Shown here: in pieces, positions 7,884 through 16,933 of the stretch
Layout of the letters: each line of letters opens with the position of its first letter
How positions within the stretch are numbered: position 1 is the first letter of the stretch
Origin: Methylacidiphilales bacterium
GTDB taxonomy: Bacteria > Verrucomicrobiota > Verrucomicrobiia > Methylacidiphilales > UBA1321
Assembly (NCBI GenBank): GCA_021272315.1
Contig: JAJSLI010000123.1
Location: 1-34,877 of the forward strand
Reading direction: 5' to 3'
Length of the DNA: 34,877 nucleotides
Made by a program: the position numbers and the translations under genes
Notes under the pieces: generated by a model
Told to the model about the DNA's origin: nothing
Seen by the model: only the letters and a program-made list of their open reading frames with translations
Database searches by the model: none

Positions 7884-9449
7884 ATGAAGCAACCGCTGCA
7901 CATCCTTCACATTGAGGATTTGCAGGAGGATTGTGATCTGGTCAAACGGCTTCTCCAAAAAGACGGCTTGGTTTGCGACATCACCCGCGTGGAAACACGC
8001 GCCCAGGTTTTCGATGAGTTGCAGAATCATTCCTTCGATCTTATCCTCACGGACTGCAAACTCCCCGGGTTTAGCGGTCTTCAGGCGCTCGAAATCGCCC
8101 ACGCACTGAAACCCGAGACCCCCTTTATTTTTGTTTCCGGCACCATCGGCGATGAAACCGCCATCGAATCGCTGCGCAACGGGGCCACCGATTATGTGCT
8201 CAAGGACCGCCTTGCCCGTCTCGCGCCCGCGGTTCGTCGCGCTTTGGCCGAGACCGAGGAACGCACCCTCAGTCGCAAGCTCCGGCAGCGCCTCAATGAA
8301 ACCCGGCGCCTCGATGCCGTCAGCAGCCTTTCCAACGGCATCGCCCACGATTTCAACAACGTCCTCACCATTATCCTTGGCCACGCTTCCCTCCTCGACG
8401 CCGAAGCCCACAACCCCGGCCGCGTCCGCGAAATCGCGGCAACCATCTCCGAAGCGGGGCTCCGCGCCTCCGATGTCGTGCAGCAGCTCCTCGCCTTTGC
8501 CCACAAAAGCGACGGCCATCACGTCCCCACTGATCTTAACCGCCGCGTCCGGGAAATCATGGGCCATCTCAAGGGAAATCTGCCCAACCAAATCGACATC
8601 GTTTTTCAGCCTGCCGATCATCTGCCCCATATCATGGCCGATGCCAGCCAGCTCGAGCGCATCCTCATCAACCTTGTCACCAACTCCGTCGATTCCATGC
8701 CCAAGGGCGGAAATATCACTCTCTCCACCCGACTCGTCCATGCCCGTGATGTCCCCGACCTTCTCCCCGGCCCCGCCGATGACCAGTACCTCTGCCTCAA
8801 GGTTGCCGACACCGGCGTCGGCATCGACTCCCTCGTGCGCGACCACATCTTTGAGCCCTTCTACACCACCAAGGAACGGGGACGCGGTACCGGGCTCGGC
8901 CTTCCCGTCGTCCATGGTCTCATGCAGGCCCATAACGGCTGGATTGACGTCCAATCGGAACCTGGACACGGCACCGTCATCTCCCTCTTCTTTCCTGTCC
9001 CAAAACTGCCTCCTGAAAGCGTTCTCGCCACCTCCGTGGTCGACACCGATGCCTCACTCAGTGGCACGGAAACCATCCTCATCGTTGAAGACGAGCCCGA
9101 CGTCAGCTTCTTTCTCGAAACCATCCTCCAAAGCCACGGTTACCACGCGCTCGTCGCCAACGACTATGAGCACGCCATGGAACTCTTTGAAACCCACCGA
9201 AACGAAATCGACCTTGTCCTCTCCGACATCGGCCTGCCCAAGGTTGACGGCATCACCCTCTGCTGGAAACTCAAGGAACTCGAACCCAGCCTCAAGGTCA
9301 TCCTCTGCAGCGGCTACGCCTCGAAGGATTTTCAGGAGCGCATCGACGATCTGGGGGCTGAATTCTACCTCTCCAAACCCTACACCACGGTAAATATACT
9401 CGAATCGGTTCGCAGCGTTCTCGATGACAAAGTTCCAAGTCAGTCCTGA
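7884..9449 (+). CDS. Hybrid sensor kinase, REC-HisKA-HATPase-REC
   Basis: A 521-residue soluble two-component hybrid kinase. An N-terminal receiver (about 5-120) has Asp57 in ILTDCKLPGFSG. A HisKA segment has the phosphoacceptor His155 in GIAHDFNNVLT, the HDFNN form typical of NtrB-like kinases. The ATPase domain has N box NLVTNSVDSM, G1 DTGVGI and G2 GRGTGLGLPVV. A C-terminal receiver (about 396-515) has Asp448 in VLSDIGLPKVDG and SKPYTTV. There are no membrane segments and no PAS or GAF sensor domain, so its input probably arrives as phosphate on the N-terminal receiver. It lies beside an intact Rcp1-type regulator and two decayed signalling genes, so a phosphorelay among them is plausible. 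The target is unknown, since no DNA-binding output is present. Confidence 0.93.
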   Translation: MKQPLHILHIEDLQEDCDLVKRLLQKDGLVCDITRVETRAQVFDELQNHSFDLILTDCKLPGFSGLQALEIAHALKPETPFIFVSGTIGDETAIESLRNGATDYVLKDRLARLAPAVRRALAETEERTLSRKLRQRLNETRRLDAVSSLSNGIAHDFNNVLTIILGHASLLDAEAHNPGRVREIAATISEAGLRASDVVQQLLAFAHKSDGHHVPTDLNRRVREIMGHLKGNLPNQIDIVFQPADHLPHIMADASQLERILINLVTNSVDSMPKGGNITLSTRLVHARDVPDLLPGPADDQYLCLKVADTGVGIDSLVRDHIFEPFYTTKERGRGTGLGLPVVHGLMQAHNGWIDVQSEPGHGTVISLFFPVPKLPPESVLATSVVDTDASLSGTETILIVEDEPDVSFFLETILQSHGYHALVANDYEHAMELFETHRNEIDLVLSDIGLPKVDGITLCWKLKELEPSLKVILCSGYASKDFQERIDDLGAEFYLSKPYTTVNILESVRSVLDDKVPSQS

Positions 9450-9639
9450 TCTTTGCACTCGGCCCCAATAAGAGCGCCGGTGGTTTGTGCTGGCTATGGC
9501 TTGGACGTTGAGATGGGAAGCCTGCTTTTTTGTGACAATTAACATCGGGCCTTTCCGCAAAACAACCGGCGAATAAGACCTTGACCGAGAACATGCGGCC
9601 TGCAAGCGCATCGCCCAATATGGCCGGGTGATCTCTTAC

Positions 9640-11913
9640 TCACATGTGAGGCGTGGTTTGTTGTGTCATCGCTTGTGCTTTGGTCAAATTCCTCTGCGCA
9701 CCGCCGTCGTCAGGATTCAGGCGCAAAGCCTCCTGAAATTGGAAGATCGCCTCGTTAACCCGGCCTTTTTTGGCCAGGGCAATGCCAAGGCTGTTGTGAG
9801 CTTCGATTAAATCGGGATTAATCCTTAGGGCTTCCTGATATTGCTCAATTGCCTCGTCCAACCGCCCCTTTTGGATAAGCGCATTGCCAAGATTAAGGTG
9901 GACGCCGTCAATGGCGGGATTGATATCCAGGGCCTTGCGATAGTGGACCATCGCTTGGTCCACCTGCCCCTTATCGAGAAGAGCATTACCAAGGTCATTG
10001 TGGGCATAAGCGTTGGTTGGATCGATTTCCAGCGTCTTTTGGAACTGGACCATCGCCTCGTCCATTTGTCCATTTTGAGAAAGAGCGATGCCAAGGTTGT
10101 AATGGGCTTCCGCGAGATCGGGGTTGATTTCCACGCTTCTTTGCAGTTGGTCCAACGTCTCCGTCTCGTCCATCTTCGGCTGGGGGGAAGGGTTGAGACT
10201 GATGCAAACCAGATCGCCTTGCGGGCTTTCCAGGGTATCACCATGCCCCATCTCCTTGAGGGCCTTCAGCAGGCCTTCGCCCTTGTCTTCATAGCCATTA
10301 CGGTTCAGGTAAATGGCGGCAAAACCGTAGCTTTCGATCCGGCTGACCTCGTCCGTAAAGGTCAGTTGCGACAGATCATGCTGCCACTTGTCCTGGGGAC
10401 GACCCTTGTCCGACCCGAAAGAAAAGCGGAGATGGCGGGAGTAGAGATAGGGGCGGAGGTGATCGTAGGGCGTGAGGCTGCCCAGCGGACTTTCCGGGAA
10501 ATCCATGATTGGAAGCTGGAAGACCATGGCGTTCGGAGGCAGGCGTTCCTCCATTTTTTCGGTGAACTCACGGTCTGACGCCACCAGCCGGGCTGTTTTT
10601 TCAAGATCGCCTGCGGAGACCAGTGGCGGCGTCTGGTCCCATAAGGCAAGCCCCGTGCCGAGGAGAGCTGCGCCGTAGATCAAAAATTTGTTTCGATACT
10701 CCATCAAAGACAATCGCCTGACCGCAAACATCAGCGCGATGCAGAGAATGAAGATGCTGTACCGCGCGGTGGCGCGAAACAGTTGGAAGCCCAGCGTTCC
10801 GATGATCCCGTTGATTCCGCCGACCTCGGCATAGATGATGATCCAGAGAATCAGGCAAGCCTCCAGCGGCAGTCTCGCCCCTTCGGCCAGTCGTCGCAGG
10901 GAAACAACCGCCAGCCACGCCAGTGCGGCAAGACCCGTAAGCCCAAGGTAGCAGTCGCCGGGCGACAAAATATCTTCCTTGAAATAAGCCGCGCCCCATG
11001 ACGCAAAAACACCCAGGCGATGATCGGGGGGAGGGACCACCAGATCGACCAGTTTCAGCCCATAGATTTCCAACCACTGATAGCTGCGCACGACGGCGTT
11101 CTCATTTCTGCCGTAGACCAGCGCGTATAGGATGGAATTAAAATTCATCAACAGGAAAGCCACCGCCGCGGACCCGACAATCGCCAGCGCCGGCAAAGCC
11201 GCCTTCCAGCCCCGCCGGTATCCCTGAAGCAGGCCCCCGAACAGGACAAACTGCGCGAACAAATTGGTGTAATAGACGTGCTGGACGCCGGTCACAAACG
11301 CGATGACCAGAGCGAAAACAAAACGGCGTTCGCCCAGTCGGATTCCCTCTCCGCGAAAAATCCATTCGCACACAACCAGGCACAACGGGATGTGCCAATA
11401 GTAAGTGACATTATGAAGTCCGTAATTAAAGGCATAGCGGGAAAAGCCAAAGATCAACCCTCCGGCAAACGACCAGACCCAGGAACAGCCCAGCAGGCGG
11501 GTGGCGGCGTAGAATGAGAGCGCCGCCAAGACCTGTCCCACGAGAATGGAGCAGTTTGCCGCGGTAAAAAGACCGGTCACTCTGGCCAGCAAGCCGGTCA
11601 GGCAAAAAAATGGCTTCTCGGTTGTCGGAAAATCGTTCCAATTGGCGACATGAGGCGCCCCTAGTTCCGGAACGTTCGTATAGAACAGCGGCCATAGATG
11701 CCCGTCTTCCGCCGCTTTTATATGGGCCAGGTTAAACAAAACGTCGCTCTTATCTGGTTCGGTAAGATAGTCCAGCGGCGTCCGCCAGCTTTCGGATGTC
11801 CAGCGGTCGTAGATCGTACACCAGATGAGTATCGACAGAACCGCCAGCAGCACGGCCCTGATCAAATCGGAACGAAAAGCCGCCCAATTTTGAACCGAAG
11901 AGATGTTGGCCAT
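9640..11913 (-). CDS. Polytopic membrane protein with C-terminal TPR array
   Basis: A 757-residue protein. Residues 15 to about 440 form roughly ten hydrophobic segments, with loops such as [19 protein letters not shown] and [20 protein letters not shown] soluble part follows (about 445-585). Four 34-residue TPR repeats occupy residues 600-735, each with the pattern LG.AL...G..DEA...Y..AL.I.P. The membrane half resembles GT-C or YfhO-type integral membrane glycosyltransferase-like proteins, with acidic residues in the first large loop. A role in transferring sugars from lipid carriers across the membrane is an inference. The ATG at 11913 has AAAGG at a suitable distance. The gene is divergent from the xylanase gene. 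The fused TPR array suggests the protein docks partners, perhaps envelope assembly factors. Confidence 0.85.
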   Translation of the reverse strand: MANISSVQNWAAFRSDLIRAVLLAVLSILIWCTIYDRWTSESWRTPLDYLTEPDKSDVLFNLAHIKAAEDGHLWPLFYTNVPELGAPHVANWNDFPTTEKPFFCLTGLLARVTGLFTAANCSILVGQVLAALSFYAATRLLGCSWVWSFAGGLIFGFSRYAFNYGLHNVTYYWHIPLCLVVCEWIFRGEGIRLGERRFVFALVIAFVTGVQHVYYTNLFAQFVLFGGLLQGYRRGWKAALPALAIVGSAAVAFLLMNFNSILYALVYGRNENAVVRSYQWLEIYGLKLVDLVVPPPDHRLGVFASWGAAYFKEDILSPGDCYLGLTGLAALAWLAVVSLRRLAEGARLPLEACLILWIIIYAEVGGINGIIGTLGFQLFRATARYSIFILCIALMFAVRRLSLMEYRNKFLIYGAALLGTGLALWDQTPPLVSAGDLEKTARLVASDREFTEKMEERLPPNAMVFQLPIMDFPESPLGSLTPYDHLRPYLYSRHLRFSFGSDKGRPQDKWQHDLSQLTFTDEVSRIESYGFAAIYLNRNGYEDKGEGLLKALKEMGHGDTLESPQGDLVCISLNPSPQPKMDETETLDQLQRSVEINPDLAEAHYNLGIALSQNGQMDEAMVQFQKTLEIDPTNAYAHNDLGNALLDKGQVDQAMVHYRKALDINPAIDGVHLNLGNALIQKGRLDEAIEQYQEALRINPDLIEAHNSLGIALAKKGRVNEAIFQFQEALRLNPDDGGAQRNLTKAQAMTQQTTPHM
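9709..10116 (-). repeat. Four tandem 102-bp TPR-coding units
   Basis: The DNA for TPR residues 600-735 consists of four 102-bp units with clear nucleotide similarity; the segment coding LGNAL recurs in each unit. Units 2-4 look closer to each other than to the first, consistent with internal duplication. Repeat number may vary between strains. Confidence 0.75.
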
Positions 11914-11934
11914 CGGAATCCTTTAATCATTCCG
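11914..11934 (-). promoter_or_regulatory. Hairpin enclosing the ribosome binding site
   Basis: CGGAAT (11914-11919) and ATTCCG (11929-11934) form a perfect 6-bp inverted repeat directly before the start codon of the TPR membrane protein. The Shine-Dalgarno-like AAAGG sits in the loop and start of the stem, so translation initiation could be modulated by folding. A 6-bp stem is short, so this is only suggestive. Confidence 0.3.
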
Positions 11935-12042
11935 TATCGCAGCGCCGGGAGTCGATGACAAAAAAATGGGGAGAACCAGCCGGTCTGGAGAAAAGACGGA
12001 TTTATTGATTGAAAACGTGGGGCTGACAGTTGAAAATCACCC

Positions 12043-13884
12043 ATGAAAAAACCGTCTGTTTGCTTGAGGAAAAGCCTTTCGGGTTGTTTCCGGCTGGGCC
12101 TCTTTTTTCTACTGACGCCAGCCCTTTTTGCGGAAGGCGATGCCCTCACTCCACCCCCCGGCGGAACGCAGGTATTTTCCCAAGACATCGGGTCCAATTT
12201 TTGGCTCGCGGGTGGTCCTGATTTTGGTGAAAAGAAAATGATCGCGACCGAAGGCGTTCCCTTCACCCATGCGGTTGAACTTCGCACTCGCCAAAGGCCT
12301 CCCAACCCATGGGAATTTCAGTTCGGCGAAACAATTCCAACGGCCATCCACAAGGGAGACGTCCTATGGATCACGCTCTGGATGCGGGCGACCGAAACCA
12401 CCAACGAGTCCCACGAGGGCTTCTCCGAGCTCAGTATCGAACAAAACCACTCTCCCTTCGATAAATTGGGGCTTTTTGATTTCTCCGTGGGAAACAAATG
12501 GCAGCAGTTTGCCTGGACCTGCACGGCCGAGCGCGATTATGCCTCGGGCGAAACCCAAATCTGCCTGCGCGGCGGATACGCGCCACAGGTCATTCAGGTC
12601 GGCGGCTTGCGAATTCTCAATTACGGCAACTCGGTCAAGCCCTCCGACCTGCCGCACAGCAAAATCACCTATCCGGGGATGGAAGCGGATGCGCCGTGGC
12701 GAAAAGCTGCGGCTGAGCGCATCGAAAAATACCGTAAAGCCAACGTGAAAGTGATCGTGCAAGACTCGGCGGGCCAGCCTCTGCCCGGAGCCACGGTCAG
12801 GATTGAAGAACAACGCTCCGCTTTCGGTTTTGGTTCATGTGTTGTGGCCAAGTTGATCGAAGGAACAGGCCCGGACAATGACCGCTATCGCGAGATCATC
12901 AAGAACAGCTACAGCAAAGTCGTCATGGAAAATGACCTGAAGTGGGGCGATTGGGATCGCCACGCCCAAGAAGGACACAAAACCACCCTCGCCGCCCTGC
13001 AATGGTTGCACGACCAGGGCATACAAATTCGGGGCCACAATCTTGTCTGGCCTTCCTGGCGCAATTCTCCCGCCGGCCTTGCCGCTTTCAAGCACGATCC
13101 GGGCGCCCTGGAGCAACACATTGAAAATCACATCAAAGACATTGTCGGAGCGACCAAGGGACAACTCACAGAGTGGGATGTGGTGAACGAGCCCTATTCC
13201 AATCATGATTTCCTTGATCTTCTCGGGCCCGGCGTCATGGCCTCCTGGTTCAAACTTGTCCATCAGATCGATCCCCGACCGGTGCTCTACCTTAATGACT
13301 ATGCCGGATTGACCGAGCGGGGCGAAGACACCCCGCACAAAGATGCTTTCGAAAAGACCTTGCGCGCGCTCAAGGCCCAGGGAGCGCCCCTCGGCGGCTT
13401 GGGCATTCAGGCCCACTTTGGGGGCCAACTCACCGGTCCTGAACAAATTGTCAGGGAATTGGATCGCTGGGCCGCACTGGGTCTCGCCATCCAAATCACC
13501 GAGTTCGATCTCGATTTCGACGATGAGCAGGTCCAAGCGCAATACACCCGCGATTTCATGACCGCCGTCTTCAGCCATCCTGCCGTGAACGCTCTTTTGA
13601 TGTGGGGTTTTTGGGAAGGCGCCCATTGGAGGCCGAAGGCTGCGCTTTATCGAAAAGACTGGTCGATCAAGCCCAACGGTCAGGCTTGGAACGATCTGGT
13701 TTTAAAACAGTGGCATACCGATCTGACCGCACAAACCGATGCCTCCGGAACTGTTTCCGGGCGCGGGTTCCTCGGCCAATACCAGGTCACCGTTACCTAT
13801 CACGGTGCAAGCAAGACATGGCCGCTGACGCTTTCCAAGGAGGGCGCTGTTCTTGCCGCAACTCTCCCAGCGGCAAGCCCCTGA
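12043..13884 (+). CDS. Secreted GH10 endo-beta-1,4-xylanase
   Basis: A glycoside hydrolase family 10 xylanase of 613 residues that cleaves internal beta-1,4-xylosidic bonds in xylan. Residues 1-30 are a signal peptide (basic start, then GLFFLLTPALFA). Residues about 40-195 form a beta-rich region like a CBM4/9-type carbohydrate-binding module. The GH10 barrel spans about 250-565 with ENDLKWGDWD, IRGHNLVWPSW, the acid/base Glu383 in WDVVNEPYSN, LYLNDYAG, the nucleophile Glu487 in QITEFDLDFDD and LMWGFWEGAHWRP. A short C-terminal tail resembles the beta segment seen after GH10 domains in related proteins (GRGFLGQYQVTVTYHG). It is convergent with the AraC gene, whose stop lies only 11 bp away. 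It is divergent from the TPR membrane protein, so it probably has its own promoter in 11935-12042. Confidence 0.95.
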   Translation: MKKPSVCLRKSLSGCFRLGLFFLLTPALFAEGDALTPPPGGTQVFSQDIGSNFWLAGGPDFGEKKMIATEGVPFTHAVELRTRQRPPNPWEFQFGETIPTAIHKGDVLWITLWMRATETTNESHEGFSELSIEQNHSPFDKLGLFDFSVGNKWQQFAWTCTAERDYASGETQICLRGGYAPQVIQVGGLRILNYGNSVKPSDLPHSKITYPGMEADAPWRKAAAERIEKYRKANVKVIVQDSAGQPLPGATVRIEEQRSAFGFGSCVVAKLIEGTGPDNDRYREIIKNSYSKVVMENDLKWGDWDRHAQEGHKTTLAALQWLHDQGIQIRGHNLVWPSWRNSPAGLAAFKHDPGALEQHIENHIKDIVGATKGQLTEWDVVNEPYSNHDFLDLLGPGVMASWFKLVHQIDPRPVLYLNDYAGLTERGEDTPHKDAFEKTLRALKAQGAPLGGLGIQAHFGGQLTGPEQIVRELDRWAALGLAIQITEFDLDFDDEQVQAQYTRDFMTAVFSHPAVNALLMWGFWEGAHWRPKAALYRKDWSIKPNGQAWNDLVLKQWHTDLTAQTDASGTVSGRGFLGQYQVTVTYHGASKTWPLTLSKEGAVLAATLPAASP

Positions 13885-13895
13885 GGATCATCCCC

Positions 13896-14705
13896 TCATT
13901 CGGCGTTACGCGCGCCCTTCGTAACGACCGGGACACTCCGGGTGCGGAGATGGCGGGGGGAGAGGTTGAAGTAGGATCGGAAAAGCTTGGAGAGTTGGTA
14001 TTCGTCGCCGATGCCAACGGCGGGGGCGATGGCTTTCACCGGCAGGTTGGTGGTAAGAAGAAGGGTCCGCGCCTGATCGAGACGGCTGAGACGCAGTTCT
14101 TCCATAGGCGTCCGTCCGCAGAGCCGCTTGAATTTCCGGACGAAGGCAAATTTGCTCATTTTTCCCTGGCGTGCCAGATCGTCGAGGGTGAGTGGGCGTG
14201 CCAGATTTTTGCGGATAAAAGCGCGCAGAGCTTCGACCCATGGGTCGCGCGGCACACCGCAAAGGCGGTGCAATTCACCAAAAAGGGCGTCGAAAAGCGG
14301 CCTCCTCATTTCGGGTGTCCGCCGGTCAAGCTCATCGTCAACCAGCCACGCGACCAGTTGCCGGACACGGCCTTGGGCGTCATAAACCCGTAAGGGAAGC
14401 CAGGGTAAGGGATCGCCGGTATCGAAGGCAATAAAGAGAGTGCCGACGGGAGCCTTGGGATCGGAGGTTTCTTCATGGACGAAGCCGGAACGATAAAAAA
14501 GGATGTCGCCCCGGCCTGCCGTCACGGCCGGACCATCTGATTTCAAGAGCAATCGCCCTCTGTCCACAACGATGATCTCATGGAAAGAATGAAAGTGGGG
14601 CGCCATATGCCAGCCTGGATCAGGTGGAATGGAGCCCGCGCCGTAGATGTGAGGTTCGGAGAAGATCAAGGCAATTTTTGACAAGTATGTAGCAAGCCCA
14701 TCCAT
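13896..14705 (-). CDS. AraC-family transcriptional regulator
   Basis: A 269-residue regulator. The N-terminal half is a cupin-type sensing domain: HMAPHFHSFHEIIVVDRG holds the histidines of the beta-barrel, and DILFYRSGFVHEE follows. The C-terminal about 100 residues carry two helix-turn-helix motifs: LTLDDLARQGKMSKFAFVRK, then the region around PVKAIAPAVGIGDEYQLSKL, ending with FRSYFNLSPRHLR. Family members bind DNA as activators in response to sugars or related metabolites. It is divergent from the oxidoreductase gene 34 bp away, so it very likely controls the operon beginning at 14740. The ATG start leaves a very short promoter region, so the real start may be a few codons downstream (a TTG at 14684 is in frame). 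Confidence 0.92.
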   Translation of the reverse strand: MDGLATYLSKIALIFSEPHIYGAGSIPPDPGWHMAPHFHSFHEIIVVDRGRLLLKSDGPAVTAGRGDILFYRSGFVHEETSDPKAPVGTLFIAFDTGDPLPWLPLRVYDAQGRVRQLVAWLVDDELDRRTPEMRRPLFDALFGELHRLCGVPRDPWVEALRAFIRKNLARPLTLDDLARQGKMSKFAFVRKFKRLCGRTPMEELRLSRLDQARTLLLTTNLPVKAIAPAVGIGDEYQLSKLFRSYFNLSPRHLRTRSVPVVTKGARNAE

Positions 14706-14706
14706 T
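14678..14706 (+). promoter_or_regulatory. Possible promoter of the oxidoreductase operon
   Basis: A perfect -35 hexamer TTGACA (14678-14683) is followed after 17 bp by TCCATT, a poor -10 (3 of 6 matches), 33 bp before the oxidoreductase ATG. A strong -35 with a weak -10 fits an activator-dependent promoter. It overlaps the first codons of the AraC gene as annotated, which supports a later start for that gene. Confidence 0.28.
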
Positions 14707-14739
14707 CACGCCAAGCCCAATAGGCAATACCATGCGCCC

Positions 14740-15816
14740 ATGACAGATCCCGTTCGTTTCGCGTACGTCGGCTGCGGCTTCGTCGGCCAGACCATTCACA
14801 TTCCTAATTTCGCCTCTCTCCCGGATTGCCGGTTCCTCGCCTTGGCCGAGGTCCGAACCGAACTTGGGCGCGAAGTGGCCGCCCGCTACGGCATTCCCAA
14901 GGTTTATCGCTCCCATGAGGAAATTGCGGCCGACCCGGAAATCGAGGCGGTCGGCGTGTCGGGACCGTACGCGCTTCAGGGAAAAATTGCCGAGGATCTT
15001 CTTCGAGCCGGCAAACATGTCTTCATGGAAAAGCCGATGGCGGTTTCGTTGAAACGCGCGGAATCGATGGTGAAAGCAGTTCAGTCCGGTTCGGCACGGC
15101 TGATGGTCGGCTACATGAAGCGCTACGACAGCGGCAATCTTCTTCTTAAGAAGCATCTTGACGCATGGCGCGCCAGCGGCGAATTCGGACGCATCGTACT
15201 GGCCCGCAACCACGGCTTCGGCGGAAACTGGATTTACGCCACGGATCCCAATGTTCCCTTTTCCAAATCGTCCGCGCAGGCGCCGCCCTCGCCGGATGAA
15301 TGCCCGGACTGGCTTCCCGCGGATCGTCGGAACTCGTACCTCGGCTTTCTCCAGCAATGGACCCATAACGTCAACCTCCTCCGCTTTTTCCTTGGCGACG
15401 ATGGAGGCAAAACCCGGTTGGTCCAGGTGCTCCTTGACCCGGACGGCCTGACCGGCCTGACCGTCCTCGATATCAACGGCACCCGCGCGGTGGTCGAAAG
15501 CGGTTACACCAAGTTCCACGGTTGGGAAGAGCACACCCAGATCTACTTCGATCGCGGATGGCTGAAGACCGGCGCCCCGCCGCTCATGCAAAAGGAAGTC
15601 CCTGCCTCCGTCGAAATTTACCGGGCCATTAATGGGGATCACCCCGCCAGCATCGTACAGGAATTTCCCGCGCCGTCGTGGTCCTACCGGGAGGAGGCCA
15701 AGCATTTTCTCGCGTGCGTCAGATCGGGCGAAGCCTTCCGCTCGTCCGCGGAGGATACGCTTAATGACGTGCGCATTTTCGAAGAAATTTACCGTCAGGT
15801 CATCGCCTCAAAATAA
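14740..15816 (+). CDS. Gfo/Idh/MocA-family oxidoreductase
   Basis: An NAD(P)-dependent dehydrogenase of 358 residues, typically oxidising or epimerising a hydroxyl of sugars, inositols or sugar acids. The N-terminal Rossmann fold starts RFAYVGCGFVGQTIHIPNF, and the EKP motif of the family is in HVFMEKPMAVS. The C-terminal alpha/beta domain has NSYLGFLQQWTHNVNLLRFF, where the family's catalytic histidine is expected, and VVESGYTKFHGWEEHTQIYF. The substrate cannot be told from sequence. It is first in an apparent operon with an FG-GAP protein 13 bp downstream, a sugar isomerase/epimerase and a URO-D-like protein. This association is typical of carbohydrate or polyol breakdown loci. Confidence 0.93.
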   Translation: MTDPVRFAYVGCGFVGQTIHIPNFASLPDCRFLALAEVRTELGREVAARYGIPKVYRSHEEIAADPEIEAVGVSGPYALQGKIAEDLLRAGKHVFMEKPMAVSLKRAESMVKAVQSGSARLMVGYMKRYDSGNLLLKKHLDAWRASGEFGRIVLARNHGFGGNWIYATDPNVPFSKSSAQAPPSPDECPDWLPADRRNSYLGFLQQWTHNVNLLRFFLGDDGGKTRLVQVLLDPDGLTGLTVLDINGTRAVVESGYTKFHGWEEHTQIYFDRGWLKTGAPPLMQKEVPASVEIYRAINGDHPASIVQEFPAPSWSYREEAKHFLACVRSGEAFRSSAEDTLNDVRIFEEIYRQVIASK

Positions 15817-15829
15817 AGGAACTTAAGCC

Positions 15830-16933
15830 ATGGCACTTCAATTTCGCAAAGTCTTCCTGGGGGACGAACGGTATGAATCGGCCGGAATCTTCGACGTCAA
15901 CGGCGACGGCATACCCGACATCGTGAGCGGCGCCTTTTGGTACGAAGGTCCCGATTTCAAGAAGCGGCACAAGATCGGCGGAGTGAAGGCCTATGAGGAG
16001 TATTACGATGACTTCTCGACCATCCCGCTCGACATCAACGGCGATGGGAGAATGGATTTCATCACCGGCGGCTGGTGGGGAAAAACACTCCGTTGGCGCG
16101 AGAATACGGGCGAATCGGGCAAGGACTGGCCCGAGCATATCATCGCTGAGACCGGCAATATCGAGACAACCCGCGCTTGGGACGTCGACGGTGACGGGGA
16201 ACTCGAAATCGTTCCCAATACGCCGAACGCGCCGCTCGTTGTCTATAAACTGGTACGCAACTCGAACGGCAAAGGCACCGGCAAGTTTGTCGCGTACAAG
16301 CTCAAGTTCAAGGGACGCGAGAACGACAAGCAGGGTCATGGACTCGGCTTCGGCGATCTCACCGGCAATGGCCGGGGCGATTTTGTTTTTCGTGACGGCT
16401 GGCTGGAGGCTCCCAAGAACCCGTACACGGGCGAATGGATCTGGCATCCCGAGTTCGACCTAGCCTGGGATGCGAGCGTTCCGATTCTTGTCGTCGATTT
16501 AAATGGCGACGGAAAAAATGAACTGATCGTGGGCCAGGGACACAATTACGGCCTGACGTGGCTCGAACGGATCGTCACGCCCGCGGGCGCGGTCGAATGG
16601 AAGAAGCATCTGATTGATCCCCTCAGCAGCGAGTACCACGATCTCCATTGGGTCGACATCGACGGCGATGGCAAAAACGAACTGGTCACCGGCAAGCGTT
16701 TTCGCTCCCATCCCGAAGGTGACGGCGGTGACCGTGATCCGTACGGCTTTTATGTCTTCAAGTGGGTCGGCGATGCCTTTGTGAAGCACGTCATCGACTT
16801 CGGCCCGCTCGGTTCGGGGAAAGGGATTGGCATTCATGCCGCAATCGCCGACCTCGACGGCGATGGCAGGCTTGATATTGTCGCTCCGGGCAAGGACGGC
16901 TTGGCCATCTACTTCAACCAGGGCGACGGATGA
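15830..16933 (+). CDS. FG-GAP/VCBS repeat protein
   Basis: A 367-residue predicted beta-propeller. Repeating calcium-binding-like units are visible: FDVNGDGIPDIVSG, LDINGDGRMDFITGG, WDVDGDGELEIVPN, VDLNGDGKNELIVGQG, VDIDGDGKNELVTGKRF and LDGDGRLDIVAPG, each with the DxNGDGxxD pattern. Such propellers usually sit outside the cell, but this protein begins MALQFRKVFLGDERY with no signal peptide. A clear AAAGGA ribosome binding site precedes the ATG. The stop overlaps the next gene by 4 nt (ATGA), so it is co-translated with the sugar isomerase. Its role is unknown; a binding or scaffold function near the pathway enzymes is an inference. Confidence 0.88.
   Translation: MALQFRKVFLGDERYESAGIFDVNGDGIPDIVSGAFWYEGPDFKKRHKIGGVKAYEEYYDDFSTIPLDINGDGRMDFITGGWWGKTLRWRENTGESGKDWPEHIIAETGNIETTRAWDVDGDGELEIVPNTPNAPLVVYKLVRNSNGKGTGKFVAYKLKFKGRENDKQGHGLGFGDLTGNGRGDFVFRDGWLEAPKNPYTGEWIWHPEFDLAWDASVPILVVDLNGDGKNELIVGQGHNYGLTWLERIVTPAGAVEWKKHLIDPLSSEYHDLHWVDIDGDGKNELVTGKRFRSHPEGDGGDRDPYGFYVFKWVGDAFVKHVIDFGPLGSGKGIGIHAAIADLDGDGRLDIVAPGKDGLAIYFNQGDG

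Noticed and set aside
7755..8969. Minus-strand open frame of 404 residues under the hybrid kinase
   Set aside because: The plus strand has complete receiver and kinase motifs in the same DNA. The minus frame is a composition artefact.
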